Assembly (NCBI GenBank): GCA_937923965.1 | Contig: CALDTL010000183.1 | Span: 1-37,412 of the forward strand | Source: an uncultured Caulobacterales bacterium | GTDB lineage: Bacteria; Pseudomonadota; Alphaproteobacteria; Caulobacterales; Maricaulaceae | DNA length: 37,412 nucleotides | Reading direction: 5' to 3' | In this document: positions 1 through 7,638 of the stretch, in pieces | Layout of the letters: every line of letters begins with the position of its first letter | Numbering within the stretch: position 1 is the first letter of the stretch | Made by a program: the position numbers and the translations under genes | The notes under the pieces: generated by a model | What the model was told of the DNA's origin: nothing | The model's input: the letters and a program-made list of their open reading frames with translations, nothing else | The model's database searches: none

Positions 1-312
1 CTTCGTCGCTTCAAAACGGTCGATGATAGTGTTTGAGATTTGGTAGTAGCTGCAGGTCCACACTGCCCTCGCGTACAAAAAAATAGAGTATCTTATTTCG
101 GGGGCGGTTTAAGCCGCTCAATAATGTTCGATATGCGGATAAAAACGCCCTCAATCCCTATCCCAAAAATATCTTTCCTACAGTCAAACCCCAATTTTCC
201 CCATAAAATCAACGCCAAAAAAGATGCGTCCGCGCTTTGGAAAGCTGTGTCATCTTTAAACTGTTCTTCTGGGCACTGGACAGGTTAGCGCTTTCTGACT
301 GGCTCGGGGGAC

Positions 313-477
313 GGCAGGGTTGAGCATCTGGGGTTTAGTTCCCAGACTGTGCCGGACCTTTTACGCTGAGAGATGACTGCTTCGTCTTAAACCGGGGCTG
401 TCATGACCGCTATAAAAGGCGGGGTTGGTTTGAGGTGTTAGGACACACTGATGGCTGACAGGTTCGAGCATCCTAAC
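313..477. other. Possible structured noncoding segment with two stem-loops
   Basis: GGCA (313-316) pairs with TGCC (350-353) around an inner stem TCTGGG (327-332)/CCCAGA (341-346). Further on, GTTAGGA (437-443) pairs perfectly with TCCTAAC (471-477) across a 27-base interior. Neither stem is followed by a T-run, so they are not ordinary terminators. No tRNA, tmRNA, SRP RNA or RNase P consensus was recognised. It could be a small RNA or the noncoding end of a mobile element. The stems are seen directly; the function is unknown. Confidence 0.3.
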
Positions 478-609
478 CAGATGATACGACCTCATGGCAA
501 GCATGACCGGAAGGTGAAACTGCAGGACCCCCACCCGGTGTATCAAAAACTGCTGCCGCAGGATTATCACTTGCGTAAAACAAAACTATTTATTCGGTAT
601 TCCGTCGTG

Positions 610-748
610 AGTGCCGATCCTGCGGGCGGTCCTTCTTTCGAAGGCTTCGCCTTCTATTTGCGGGTTGCCGCCCGCCTAGTTGATTTTCCTATGGAAAATT
701 CAACTGCCCAACCCGCGTTGGGGCATATACAGGTTAAGGCTAGGCACT
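610..748. repeat. Multi-branched inverted-repeat element (ncRNA or MITE-like)
   Basis: An outer stem AGTGCC (610-615)/GGCACT (743-748) encloses three side-by-side hairpins. The first is GCGGGCGG (622-629)/CCGCCCGC (668-675), with the inner hairpin GAAGGC (640-645)/GCCTTC (649-654). The second is a 12-bp stem, AGTTGATTTTCC (678-689) against 693-705, with one bulged T. The third is GCCCAAC (706-712)/GTTGGGGC (717-724) with one bulge. The stems together cover most of the 139 bases. This regular cloverleaf-like layout suggests a folded RNA or a small palindromic mobile element; sequence alone does not separate these. Confidence 0.45.
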
Positions 749-800
749 AGATTGTCAGTAGGAGGTTTCGCTTGGCTGTATTTTCACGCCACAGTTTCTC

Positions 801-820
801 ATCCCAACGTAGGTTGGGAT
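801..820. repeat. REP-like palindrome 1
   Basis: An 8-bp perfect stem, ATCCCAAC (801-808)/GTTGGGAT (813-820), closes a 4-base loop. It resembles the unit at 881-902 in core sequence (ATCCCA...TGGGAT), so the two look like members of one REP/BIME-type family lying about 60 bases apart. Confidence 0.6.
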
Positions 821-880
821 AGGTTTGACGTAGAGTGGGTGCATCAGATGTCCTGTTTCTGTGTTAGCCTTCAACACATC

Positions 881-902
881 CATCCCAGCCTTCGCTGGGA
901 TG
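881..902. repeat. REP-like palindrome 2
   Basis: A 9-bp perfect stem, CATCCCAGC (881-889)/GCTGGGATG (894-902), has a CTTC loop. On the opposite strand it reads as codons for IPAKAGM, a peptide signature often produced when proteobacterial REP elements are mistranslated. A smaller stem GTGTT (861-865)/AACAC (873-877) sits just before it. Such elements commonly lie between genes and can affect mRNA ends. Confidence 0.65.
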
Positions 903-991
903 AGAAGAAAGGGGAGGCCCGTAACGCAAATTGACACCCTCCCCCTTATCAGAGACAAGGCCGCCATATCATCCCTAAAGGATAATGCGAC

Positions 992-1843
992 ATGACACCC
1001 ATTACACATGCAGCGTCTAATTGGACGATTGGCGGCCACGGCCCGCTGGCGGTGATTGCTGGATTAAATGTGCTCGAGGATGTCGGACTGGCGCTGGAAA
1101 TCGGCACGGAATTAAAACGTATCTGCGCAGAGCTTGGCCTGCCCTATGCGTTTAAGGCCAGTTTCGACAAGGCCAATCGCTCCTCCATTCAATCCTATCG
1201 CGGGCCGGGCCTCAGGTCAGGTCTGGCCATGCTAGAAAAAGTCAAAGGCGAGCTCAATGTCCCGATTTGTACGGATGTTCACACGCCGGAACAATCGGGG
1301 CCTGTTGCGGACGTCGCCGAGATTGTGCAGCTCCCTGCTTTCCTCTGCCGCCAGACGGACCTTGTTGTTGCTATGGCCGAAGCCACGCAGGCGGCGGGCG
1401 GGGTCCTGCACGTTAAGAAAGCGCAATTCCTCGCGCCTTGGGATGTAAAAAATATACTCTCGAAAGTCGGCGAGGCCGCGCCGGATCTGGGCGTTGTGCT
1501 TTGCGAGCGCGGGACGAGTTTTGGCTATAATAATCTTATCGTAGATATGCTGGGGGTTGGGGCGATGCAGGATTTAGGCGTCCCGGTTACGATTGACGCA
1601 ACCCATGCTGTGCAGCTGCCGGGGGCCGATCCGCGCACAGCGGGCGCATCAACGGGCGGGCGCCGCGAGGGCGTTCCGGTTATCGCGAAATCCGCTGTAG
1701 CGGCCGGGGCCGATGGCGTCTTCTTGGAATTTCACACAGACCCAGATGCCGCGCTCTGCGATGCGCCGAGCTGCCTCGATATTAAGGACGCGGCAGGGCT
1801 TTTAAGGACGCTCAAAAATATACGCGCGGCTGTTATGGCCTAA
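992..1843 (+). CDS. kdsA: 3-deoxy-8-phosphooctulonate synthase (KdsA)
   Basis: KdsA condenses phosphoenolpyruvate with D-arabinose 5-phosphate to give Kdo 8-phosphate, the committed step of Kdo synthesis in the cytoplasm. The 283-residue length is normal for the family. Visible signatures are IAGLNVLED (22-30), KASFDKANRSS, the CTDVHTPEQ strand, VKKAQFLAP and the IDATHAVQLPG segment. Asn26 falls at the place where metal-dependent KdsA proteins carry a cysteine, so this enzyme should belong to the metal-independent class, like that of E. coli. The ATG start is supported by an AAGGA-type site about nine bases upstream. The stop overlaps by four bases that of the convergent aminotransferase gene. 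The other Kdo genes lie 4-6 kb downstream on the same strand rather than adjacent. Confidence 0.97.
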   Translation: MTPITHAASNWTIGGHGPLAVIAGLNVLEDVGLALEIGTELKRICAELGLPYAFKASFDKANRSSIQSYRGPGLRSGLAMLEKVKGELNVPICTDVHTPEQSGPVADVAEIVQLPAFLCRQTDLVVAMAEATQAAGGVLHVKKAQFLAPWDVKNILSKVGEAAPDLGVVLCERGTSFGYNNLIVDMLGVGAMQDLGVPVTIDATHAVQLPGADPRTAGASTGGRREGVPVIAKSAVAAGADGVFLEFHTDPDAALCDAPSCLDIKDAAGLLRTLKNIRAAVMA

Positions 1844-2961
1844 CTTTGAAGCGCCAGCTTTGCGGTCTCTATGATAAGATCTTGATCCTCAGCAGAGAGA
1901 TAGGCGTGCATAGGAAGGCTAATCACCGACTGGCGGGCGGCCTCTGTATTGGGCAGGCCATTTCCAGCCACGGGATATTCGCGGTAAGCCGTCTGCATAT
2001 GTATCGGCAGCGGATAATAACGCGCAGTTGGGATATCTTTGGCTTTAAGAGCGTCCGCCAAACCCTCGCGGTCTTCAACCTCAATCGTATATTGCGCCCA
2101 GGTCGAGGTCACGCCGTTCAGAATATGCGGAACGCGAGAGACATAATCTCGAAGGCCTTCCGAATAGCGCGCGGCAATATCGTTACGCCGGGCGATCTCT
2201 TCGGCGAAAACAGTAAGCTTTGGCAAGAGCACGGCGGCTTGAAGTGTATCGAGCCGAGAGTTCATGCCAATATGATTATTATCAAATGGCGCGTCGCCCC
2301 GCCCGTGAAACCGCAGGGAACGCATGAGATCATTCAGGGCGTCGTCATCAGTCAGAACTGCGCCGCCGTCGCCGTAGCAGCCCAAAGGTTTGGCCGGGAA
2401 AAAACTGGTGGTCTGCACATCTGCCCAGGCCAGCGGATGCTGACCGTTCAGCGTCGAGCCAAAGCCTTGCGCATTGTCAGAAATCAGCTTCAATCCGGCG
2501 TCTCGGACGATGGGCGCGAGCGCGGGGTAATCGGCGCATTGCCCAAAGAGGTCGACGACAATGACCGCCCGGGGCGTGAGCTCGCCTTGGCGAACAACCT
2601 GCGCAATCGCGGTTTGCAGGCTTTCGGGGTCCATATTATAGGTGCCCCTGTCCACATCGACAAAGACAGGTGTCGCCCCGCGAAGCGCGATGACTTCGGC
2701 CGTCGCGCAATAGGAAAAGGACGGACAGAAAACAGCGTCGCCGGGACCAATATTCCACGCGAGCAGAGGCAGCAATATCGCGTCGGTTCCATTGGCGCAG
2801 CTTATTGCGTGTTTCGCCTCGGCGAATTTTGCAAGCTCGCTTTCAAAGGCGTCGACTTGAGGACCAAGAATATAGCGCCCGTGGCGCAGGACATCAGCAA
2901 TGCCCGCGTCAATCGCGTCTTTTAATCGGGCTTGTTGCGCATGGAGGTCAATAAATTGCAT
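1840..2961 (-). CDS. DegT/DnrJ/EryC1-family sugar aminotransferase, WbpE-like
   Basis: This PLP-dependent enzyme would transfer an amino group to a nucleotide-linked keto-sugar. The 373 residues match the family from end to end: FIDLHAQQ and RHGRYILGPQV near the N-terminus, SCANGTDA (54-61), FGQCADYPAL (139-148), the SDNAQGFGS segment, and SFFPAKPLGCYGDGGAV with PLP lysine K191. The pattern, including GQCAD and NSRLDTLQAAVLLPKL, is closest in my memory to WbpE, which makes UDP-2-acetamido-3-amino-glucuronate. None of its usual partners (dehydrogenase, oxidase, acetyltransferase) is in the window, so the substrate is uncertain. It is transcribed towards kdsA and divergently from the phosphomannomutase gene. 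An imperfect hairpin, AGAAATT/AATTTCT (2975-2994), lies just upstream of the start. Confidence 0.92.
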   Translation of the reverse strand: MQFIDLHAQQARLKDAIDAGIADVLRHGRYILGPQVDAFESELAKFAEAKHAISCANGTDAILLPLLAWNIGPGDAVFCPSFSYCATAEVIALRGATPVFVDVDRGTYNMDPESLQTAIAQVVRQGELTPRAVIVVDLFGQCADYPALAPIVRDAGLKLISDNAQGFGSTLNGQHPLAWADVQTTSFFPAKPLGCYGDGGAVLTDDDALNDLMRSLRFHGRGDAPFDNNHIGMNSRLDTLQAAVLLPKLTVFAEEIARRNDIAARYSEGLRDYVSRVPHILNGVTSTWAQYTIEVEDREGLADALKAKDIPTARYYPLPIHMQTAYREYPVAGNGLPNTEAARQSVISLPMHAYLSAEDQDLIIETAKLALQS

Positions 2962-2974
2962 GAGGGCTCATCCC

Positions 2975-3173
2975 AGAAATTCCACTAAATTTCTATAGGT
3001 CAGGACAGGATAAAATCATCAACACAATTGATTTCAATTCAGACATAAGTATCGCCCGCCGCTGCGCCAAATATCATAAAAGTGCAGCGGAATTATTCGG
3101 CAATCCAATGTCGCCAAACACGCACATTGCGGCGCGTGAAAACCTGCTGCAAAATTTCCTAAATTTTTAGGAA
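2975..3173. promoter_or_regulatory. Divergent promoter region with two AT-rich palindromes
   Basis: The 252-base gap between the divergent aminotransferase and phosphomannomutase genes must hold both promoters. Two inverted repeats are visible: AGAAATT (2975-2981)/AATTTCT (2988-2994) beside the aminotransferase start, and TTCCTAAA (3156-3163)/TTTAGGAA (3166-3173) about 40 bases before the phosphomannomutase ATG. The second could be an operator. No regulator gene is adjacent, and I could not assign -35/-10 boxes with confidence. Confidence 0.3.
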
Positions 3174-3213
3174 TATTACGCTACAGACGCCGCTCAACAG
3201 TGGGAACAAAGAT

Positions 3214-4734
3214 ATGACACGCACGCCGCGCCCTGAAATAGCTGCAAATACATTGGCTTTCGAAACGGATCCTTTGGTGAAACCAACCGGTTTCAGAGAA
3301 TATGACGCGCGCTGGTGGTTTGGCCTGCCTAGCGAAGAAAAGCCATCCGAGCTTAATCTCTACGGCGTCCAAGCGCTTGGCGAAGGCCTCGGCACACTCA
3401 TGCATGAGCGCGGCGTTGATCCAAATATCGCCGTTGGGCATGACTTCCGTCATTATTCTCTTGGCATTAAAATGGCGCTGATGGCTGGGCTGATGAATGC
3501 GGGCGTCAATGTCCATGACATTGGCCTGGCTTTGTCGCCAATGGCTTATTTCGCGCAATTCCATCTTGACTGCGCAGGGGTCGCGATGGTCACCGCCAGT
3601 CATAATTCCAACGGCTGGACCGGTGTTAAAATGGGTATCGAAGCCCCGCTGACCTTTGGGCCAGACGAAATGGCGCGATTGAAAGCGATTGTTTTAAACG
3701 GCGAGTCCGTCGCCCGCGAAGGCGGAAGCTACCGCTATGTTGAAGGTGTCCGCGACGCTTATATTGACGACCTCACCAAGGGCATCAAATTATCCCGCCC
3801 CATTCGGGTTGTTGCCGCCTGCGGAAACGGGACTGCCGGAGCCTTCGCCGAGGAAGCTTTGAAACGGATTGGCGCGGATGTTGTGCCGGTAGAATGCGAT
3901 CTGGATTGGAGTTTCCCGAATTACAATCCCAACCCAGAAAGCCTGGAAATGCTTCACGCGATGCGAGATGCCTGTCTCGAAAACAAAGCCGAAGTCGCCC
4001 TTGGGTTTGACGGCGACGGAGACCGCTGCGGCGTTGTTGATAATGAGGGCGAAGAAATCTTCGCTGACAAAGTCGGCGTGATGCTCGCGCGCGATCTCTC
4101 AGAGCAATATGAGAATGCCCAATTTGTTGTCGATGTGAAATCGACGGGTCTGTATCACACAGACCCCGTGTTGAAGGCTAATGGCGCGAAAACCGATTAT
4201 TACAAAACGGGTCATTCCTATATTAAACGCCGCGTCCATGATTTGAAGGCTTTGGTTGGATTTGAGAAATCCGGTCATTATTTCTTCAACGCCCCTATTG
4301 GCCGCGGGTATGATGATGGTCTCGTGTCCGCCATTGCAATCCTGCGAATGCTAGACCGCAATCCAGATAAGAAAATGTCCGACCTCCGCGAAGCGCTGCC
4401 TAAAACTTGGGGCTCTCCGACCATGAGCCCATTCTGCGCCGATGAGGAAAAATACGGCGTGATTGAACGTATCATTACCGAGGTGAAAGCCGATGCCGAC
4501 GCTGGGATGAAAATTCTCGACCAGTCCATTGCCGATGTGAATACCGTCAACGGCGTGCGCATCACATTGGAAGACGGCACATGGGGCCTCATGCGGGCGA
4601 GTTCCAATACGCCCAATCTCGTGGTTGTCGTCGAAAGCCCTACCTCCGAAGATAATATGGTCGGTATGTTCCGAGAAATTGAACGACGTCTAAGCCAATA
4701 TTCAGAAATCGGTGAATTTGATCAGAAAATATAA
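3214..4734 (+). CDS. Phosphomannomutase/phosphoglucomutase (AlgC/ManB-type)
   Basis: This alpha-D-phosphohexomutase interconverts mannose 6-/1-phosphate and probably glucose 6-/1-phosphate, feeding ManC and GalU. All four active-site loops are visible: phosphoserine loop TASHN with S129, metal loop DGDGDR (266-271), sugar-binding loop EKSGH (351-355), and phosphate-binding loop RASSNTPN (461-468). The last differs from the common RxSxTEP by Asn for Glu-Pro context. The 506-residue length suits the AlgC-like branch, not GlmM, which is encoded separately at 19.6-21.0 kb. The ATG has a GGGA site eight bases upstream. galU follows after 54 bases on the same strand, so the two are probably co-transcribed and act in sequence. 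Confidence 0.93.
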   Translation: MTRTPRPEIAANTLAFETDPLVKPTGFREYDARWWFGLPSEEKPSELNLYGVQALGEGLGTLMHERGVDPNIAVGHDFRHYSLGIKMALMAGLMNAGVNVHDIGLALSPMAYFAQFHLDCAGVAMVTASHNSNGWTGVKMGIEAPLTFGPDEMARLKAIVLNGESVAREGGSYRYVEGVRDAYIDDLTKGIKLSRPIRVVAACGNGTAGAFAEEALKRIGADVVPVECDLDWSFPNYNPNPESLEMLHAMRDACLENKAEVALGFDGDGDRCGVVDNEGEEIFADKVGVMLARDLSEQYENAQFVVDVKSTGLYHTDPVLKANGAKTDYYKTGHSYIKRRVHDLKALVGFEKSGHYFFNAPIGRGYDDGLVSAIAILRMLDRNPDKKMSDLREALPKTWGSPTMSPFCADEEKYGVIERIITEVKADADAGMKILDQSIADVNTVNGVRITLEDGTWGLMRASSNTPNLVVVVESPTSEDNMVGMFREIERRLSQYSEIGEFDQKI

Positions 4735-4788
4735 ATTTTGACGTCTCATTGTGATATGTAAACCCCATAGACATCGCGGAAGATTATT

Positions 4789-5682
4789 ATGAAGCCTGTC
4801 AAAAAAGCCGTTCTGCCTGTAGCCGGATTTGGGACTCGCGTCCTACCCGCAACCAAAACCGTGCCCAAAGAGATGCTAACCGTCGTGGACCGACCCGCTC
4901 TGCAATATGTCGTTGATGAAGCGATTGAGGCCGGAATTGAGCATTTTGTTTTCGTCACAGCGCGCGGGAAAAACGCGATCGAGGATTATTTCGATAGTGC
5001 TTACGAGCTTGAAGACTCGCTGCGGCGCAAGGGGAAGACTGTTATTTATGACGAACTGAAAGCGAAACAACCCCGCGAAGGGACGATGAGCTTTGTCCGC
5101 CAGCAAGAGGCCAAGGGCCTCGGCCATGCTGTTTGGTGCGCAAGAGATATTATTGGTGATGAGCCCTTTGCCGTTCTCCTGCCGGATGTTTTGATCCAAA
5201 CTGATGTTCGCTCATGCCTCGCCCAAATGATGGACGCTTACAATAAGGTTGGCGGGAATATTATCGCAGTTGACCCTGTACCCGATGAACGGGTCTCTAG
5301 CTACGGCGTTATCAAACCGCGTGCGGGGGCAAACCCGAAAACGCAATCCTTAATCGCGATGGATGGCATGGTCGAAAAACCGGCGCTAAAAGACGCCCCG
5401 TCTAATCTCAAAATTACGGGCCGATATATTTTACAGCCCGAACTCATGGGTCTTTTGAAGGATCAGGAAGCGGGCGCAGGCGGCGAGATACAGCTGACCG
5501 ATGCAATGGCGCGCCTTATGACATCACAAGATTTTCATGCGCTTGTTTATGAAGGTCAAGATTATGATTGCGGCTCAAAGCTGGGGTATTTTGAAGCCGT
5601 GATGGCCTTTGCGCAGACGCATAGCGAAATCAGCGAAGGCGCCAGAGATCTCATAAAAGCGTCAGCCGCTGACCTCTCATAG
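4789..5682 (+). CDS. galU: UTP-glucose-1-phosphate uridylyltransferase (GalU)
   Basis: GalU makes UDP-glucose from UTP and glucose 1-phosphate, the entry point for UDP-glucose, UDP-galactose and UDP-glucuronate in LPS, capsule and other glycans. The nucleotide-binding signature VAGFGTRVLPATKTVPKEML spans residues 11-30. KGLGHAVWCA, LLPDVLI and VEKP follow in the expected order. The 297 residues are the normal length. A GGAAG site precedes the ATG. It follows the phosphohexomutase by 54 bases, an arrangement in which one product is the next enzyme's substrate. kdsD begins 76 bases downstream on the same strand. Confidence 0.96.
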   Translation: MKPVKKAVLPVAGFGTRVLPATKTVPKEMLTVVDRPALQYVVDEAIEAGIEHFVFVTARGKNAIEDYFDSAYELEDSLRRKGKTVIYDELKAKQPREGTMSFVRQQEAKGLGHAVWCARDIIGDEPFAVLLPDVLIQTDVRSCLAQMMDAYNKVGGNIIAVDPVPDERVSSYGVIKPRAGANPKTQSLIAMDGMVEKPALKDAPSNLKITGRYILQPELMGLLKDQEAGAGGEIQLTDAMARLMTSQDFHALVYEGQDYDCGSKLGYFEAVMAFAQTHSEISEGARDLIKASAADLS

Positions 5683-5758
5683 CAGGTGTTTTCCTTTGTT
5701 CTGTGCCGGGTTTAAGGATAAGAGCCTTTAGGACAATTTCACTCTGAAGGAATGGCCC

Positions 5759-6733
5759 ATGTCCCTACAGCCTAGCCACGCCGCGCGAATTGACAGCGCG
5801 AAAGAGGTTATCCGCGCCGAGCAAGCGGGACTCGCCGCCTTACTTGAAACAATTGATGAGAACTTCTCCAAATCGGTTGATCTGATTTTGCAAACCCAGG
5901 GCTACTTAATAGTCGTCGGCGTAGGGAAATCCGGTCATATCGGACAGAAAATTGCAGCCAGTTTTGCCTCTACCGGGACACCCGCATTTTTCATGCACCC
6001 AACTGAGGCCAGCCACGGTGATTTGGGAATGGTGTCCGCTGATTCTACATTGCTAATTTTTTCGAGTTCTGGGGAGAGCCGCGAGTTACGTGATGTCATC
6101 CATTATGCTAGCAAAATGGGCGTGAATATTATTGGAGTAACCAAGAACTCCACCTCAACACTTGGGAAGAGCGCCACGCTTGTATTGCGCTTGCCTCCCG
6201 CGCCGGAGGCCTGTCCAAATGGCCTCGCGCCGACGACCTCCACGACAAATTCTCTGGCCCTAGCCGACGCGCTAGTGGTGACAGTCATGACAGAGCGCGG
6301 GTTCACCCGTGAAGAATTCGGCCAAAGACATCCCGGCGGCAAAATAGGATTGCAACTAAAAACCATTGGCGAATGGCTTGAGATCAGATCTCGACCGAAT
6401 CCTAAAATTCTTCATTCTGTTTCAATGAGCGAAGTCATCATCGCTATAACAGAGAGCCGTATGGGGTGTGTCGCCGTGGTGGACGAGACTGACAAATTGA
6501 TGGGCCTCATCACGGACGGCGACCTTCGGCGAGCCCTAACGCAAGATATTTTCAACAAGCAACCGGCTGACATCATGACAGCCGATCCGATATCTTTGAC
6601 GCGAGACATGACAATAAGACGCGTTGTTGACCTTTTTACAGATAAAAGAATTTCTAACGCATTTATTGTCGAGGACGGAAAATCAATCGGCCTGATCGAT
6701 ATGAAAACACTGCTTGAAGAGGGCTACATCTAG
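5759..6733 (+). CDS. kdsD: Arabinose-5-phosphate isomerase, KpsF/GutQ family (KdsD)
   Basis: The enzyme converts ribulose 5-phosphate to arabinose 5-phosphate, the substrate of KdsA. An N-terminal SIS domain contains GVGKSGHIG (54-62) and HPTEASHGDLGM (80-91). Residues equivalent to the E. coli KdsD catalytic set can be placed as K57, E109, E150 (in APEACPNGLAPT) and H191 (in RHPGGKIG). Two CBS domains follow, at roughly 208-262 and 270-324, and end in the usual LLEEGYI. All 324 residues align with the family. An AAGGA site lies nine bases before the ATG. It could equally be called kpsF if it serves a capsule, but the neighbouring kdsB and lptD favour a general Kdo role. Confidence 0.95.
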   Translation: MSLQPSHAARIDSAKEVIRAEQAGLAALLETIDENFSKSVDLILQTQGYLIVVGVGKSGHIGQKIAASFASTGTPAFFMHPTEASHGDLGMVSADSTLLIFSSSGESRELRDVIHYASKMGVNIIGVTKNSTSTLGKSATLVLRLPPAPEACPNGLAPTTSTTNSLALADALVVTVMTERGFTREEFGQRHPGGKIGLQLKTIGEWLEIRSRPNPKILHSVSMSEVIIAITESRMGCVAVVDETDKLMGLITDGDLRRALTQDIFNKQPADIMTADPISLTRDMTIRRVVDLFTDKRISNAFIVEDGKSIGLIDMKTLLEEGYI

Positions 6734-6825
6734 TGCATTTCCTGTTGTGTCATAAACGCAGACGCCTCGCGAAAAGGGTAAATGGAGCCCAATTCGCCAG
6801 GTTTTGCTAATAGGACTTGCACGGT

Positions 6826-7638
6826 ATGGACACGCTCATCGTTGTTCCCGCTCGCTTTGGGTCTAGCCGGTTTCCCGGAAAGCCCCTTGCGAAGATAAAC
6901 GGCATTAGCATGATCCGCCGCACAGCAGATATTGCTGCGCGTGCCTGTCGGACCATTCCTAATAGCGGCTATGTGATTGCAACGGATGATGACAGAATTT
7001 TGGATCACTGCAACGCACACAATATTCCTACCGTCCTGACCAGCTCGGAGCTCGCCAGCGGGTCCGACCGCGCGCGCGCCGCTTATCGCCGTTTTGCGCC
7101 CAGCGCCGGTTTTGTTATTAATCTGCAGGGCGACGCCCCATTCACGGATGTTAGCCATATCACTGCCTGTGCCGAAGCCATGATCCCCGGCGTAGATGTT
7201 GCCACGCCTTATGTTCAACTCTCTTGGGATAGCCTGGACGTTCTGCGGGGCAATAAAAAAACAACGCCCTTTAGCGGCACAACTTTAATCCATGATCCAA
7301 GTGGCCGCGCGTTGTGGTTTTCAAAAAATATTATCCCATGCATAAAACATGAAGCCAAGCTACGCGGCCGAACAAAGACATCGCCCATCCGTCGACATAT
7401 TGGGCTATATGTCTACACTGTTGACGCGCTTGAGCGCTATGTCGCCATGCCGAGAAGCCAGTATGAAATCCTGGAGGACCTTGAGCAACTTCGCATGATC
7501 GAAGCTGGATTTCATGTCGCGGCTGTCCCCGTCAAGCCCGCAAAAGTGTCCATATCCGGCATTGACAGCCCTGAAGATTTAGAGCGGGCAGAAAAGATCC
7601 TCGCGCTCTCAGGCGATCCTTATAAAGGCGCCGCATGA
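6826..7638 (+). CDS. kdsB: 3-deoxy-manno-octulosonate cytidylyltransferase (KdsB)
   Basis: KdsB activates Kdo with CTP to CMP-Kdo, the donor for lipid A-Kdo transferases and for Kdo-linked capsule anchors. The N-terminal signature IVVPARFGSSRFPGKPL is at residues 5-21. IATDDDRI, ASGSDRARAAYRRF and NLQGDAPF follow as expected. I chose the ATG at 6826: an upstream in-frame TTG at 6817 would leave no room for a ribosome binding site, whereas AGGA at 6812-6815 lies ten bases before this ATG. From here the protein is 270 residues. The stop overlaps the next gene as ATGA, so translation of the histidine-phosphatase gene is probably coupled to kdsB. Confidence 0.94.
   Translation: MDTLIVVPARFGSSRFPGKPLAKINGISMIRRTADIAARACRTIPNSGYVIATDDDRILDHCNAHNIPTVLTSSELASGSDRARAAYRRFAPSAGFVINLQGDAPFTDVSHITACAEAMIPGVDVATPYVQLSWDSLDVLRGNKKTTPFSGTTLIHDPSGRALWFSKNIIPCIKHEAKLRGRTKTSPIRRHIGLYVYTVDALERYVAMPRSQYEILEDLEQLRMIEAGFHVAAVPVKPAKVSISGIDSPEDLERAEKILALSGDPYKGAA

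Larger units (their letters stand above)
1..991. other. Gene-free stretch rich in inverted repeats
   Basis: I see no convincing protein gene here. The open frames are short, mutually overlapping and have no recognisable domains or good ribosome binding sites. From 1 to about 300 nothing stands out. From about 313 to 480 and from 610 to 748 there are several perfect or near-perfect stems, and two REP-like palindromes lie at 801-820 and 881-902 (entered separately). This pattern suits structured noncoding RNA, remnants of mobile elements, or an intergenic repeat array, with the kdsA promoter presumably in the last 100 bases. A decayed insertion sequence end is possible but no transposase fragment was recognised. 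Confidence 0.6.

Noticed and set aside
40-750. Short open frames of 69-99 codons in the gene-free region
   Set aside because: They overlap on both strands, run through inverted repeats, lack domains and have no convincing ribosome binding sites.
755-1039. Minus-strand frame reading through the REP-like palindromes
   Set aside because: The IPAKAG-type peptide is the usual artefact of translating a REP element, and the frame overlaps the kdsA start.
1846-2925. A 359-codon open frame on the + strand opposite the aminotransferase gene
   Set aside because: It is antisense to a clear family member, has no recognisable motif, and its length follows from the codon bias of the real gene.
6817-6825. 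Upstream TTG as the start of kdsB
   Set aside because: It would leave no space for a ribosome binding site and adds residues before the conserved N-terminal strand; the ATG at 6826 fits better.
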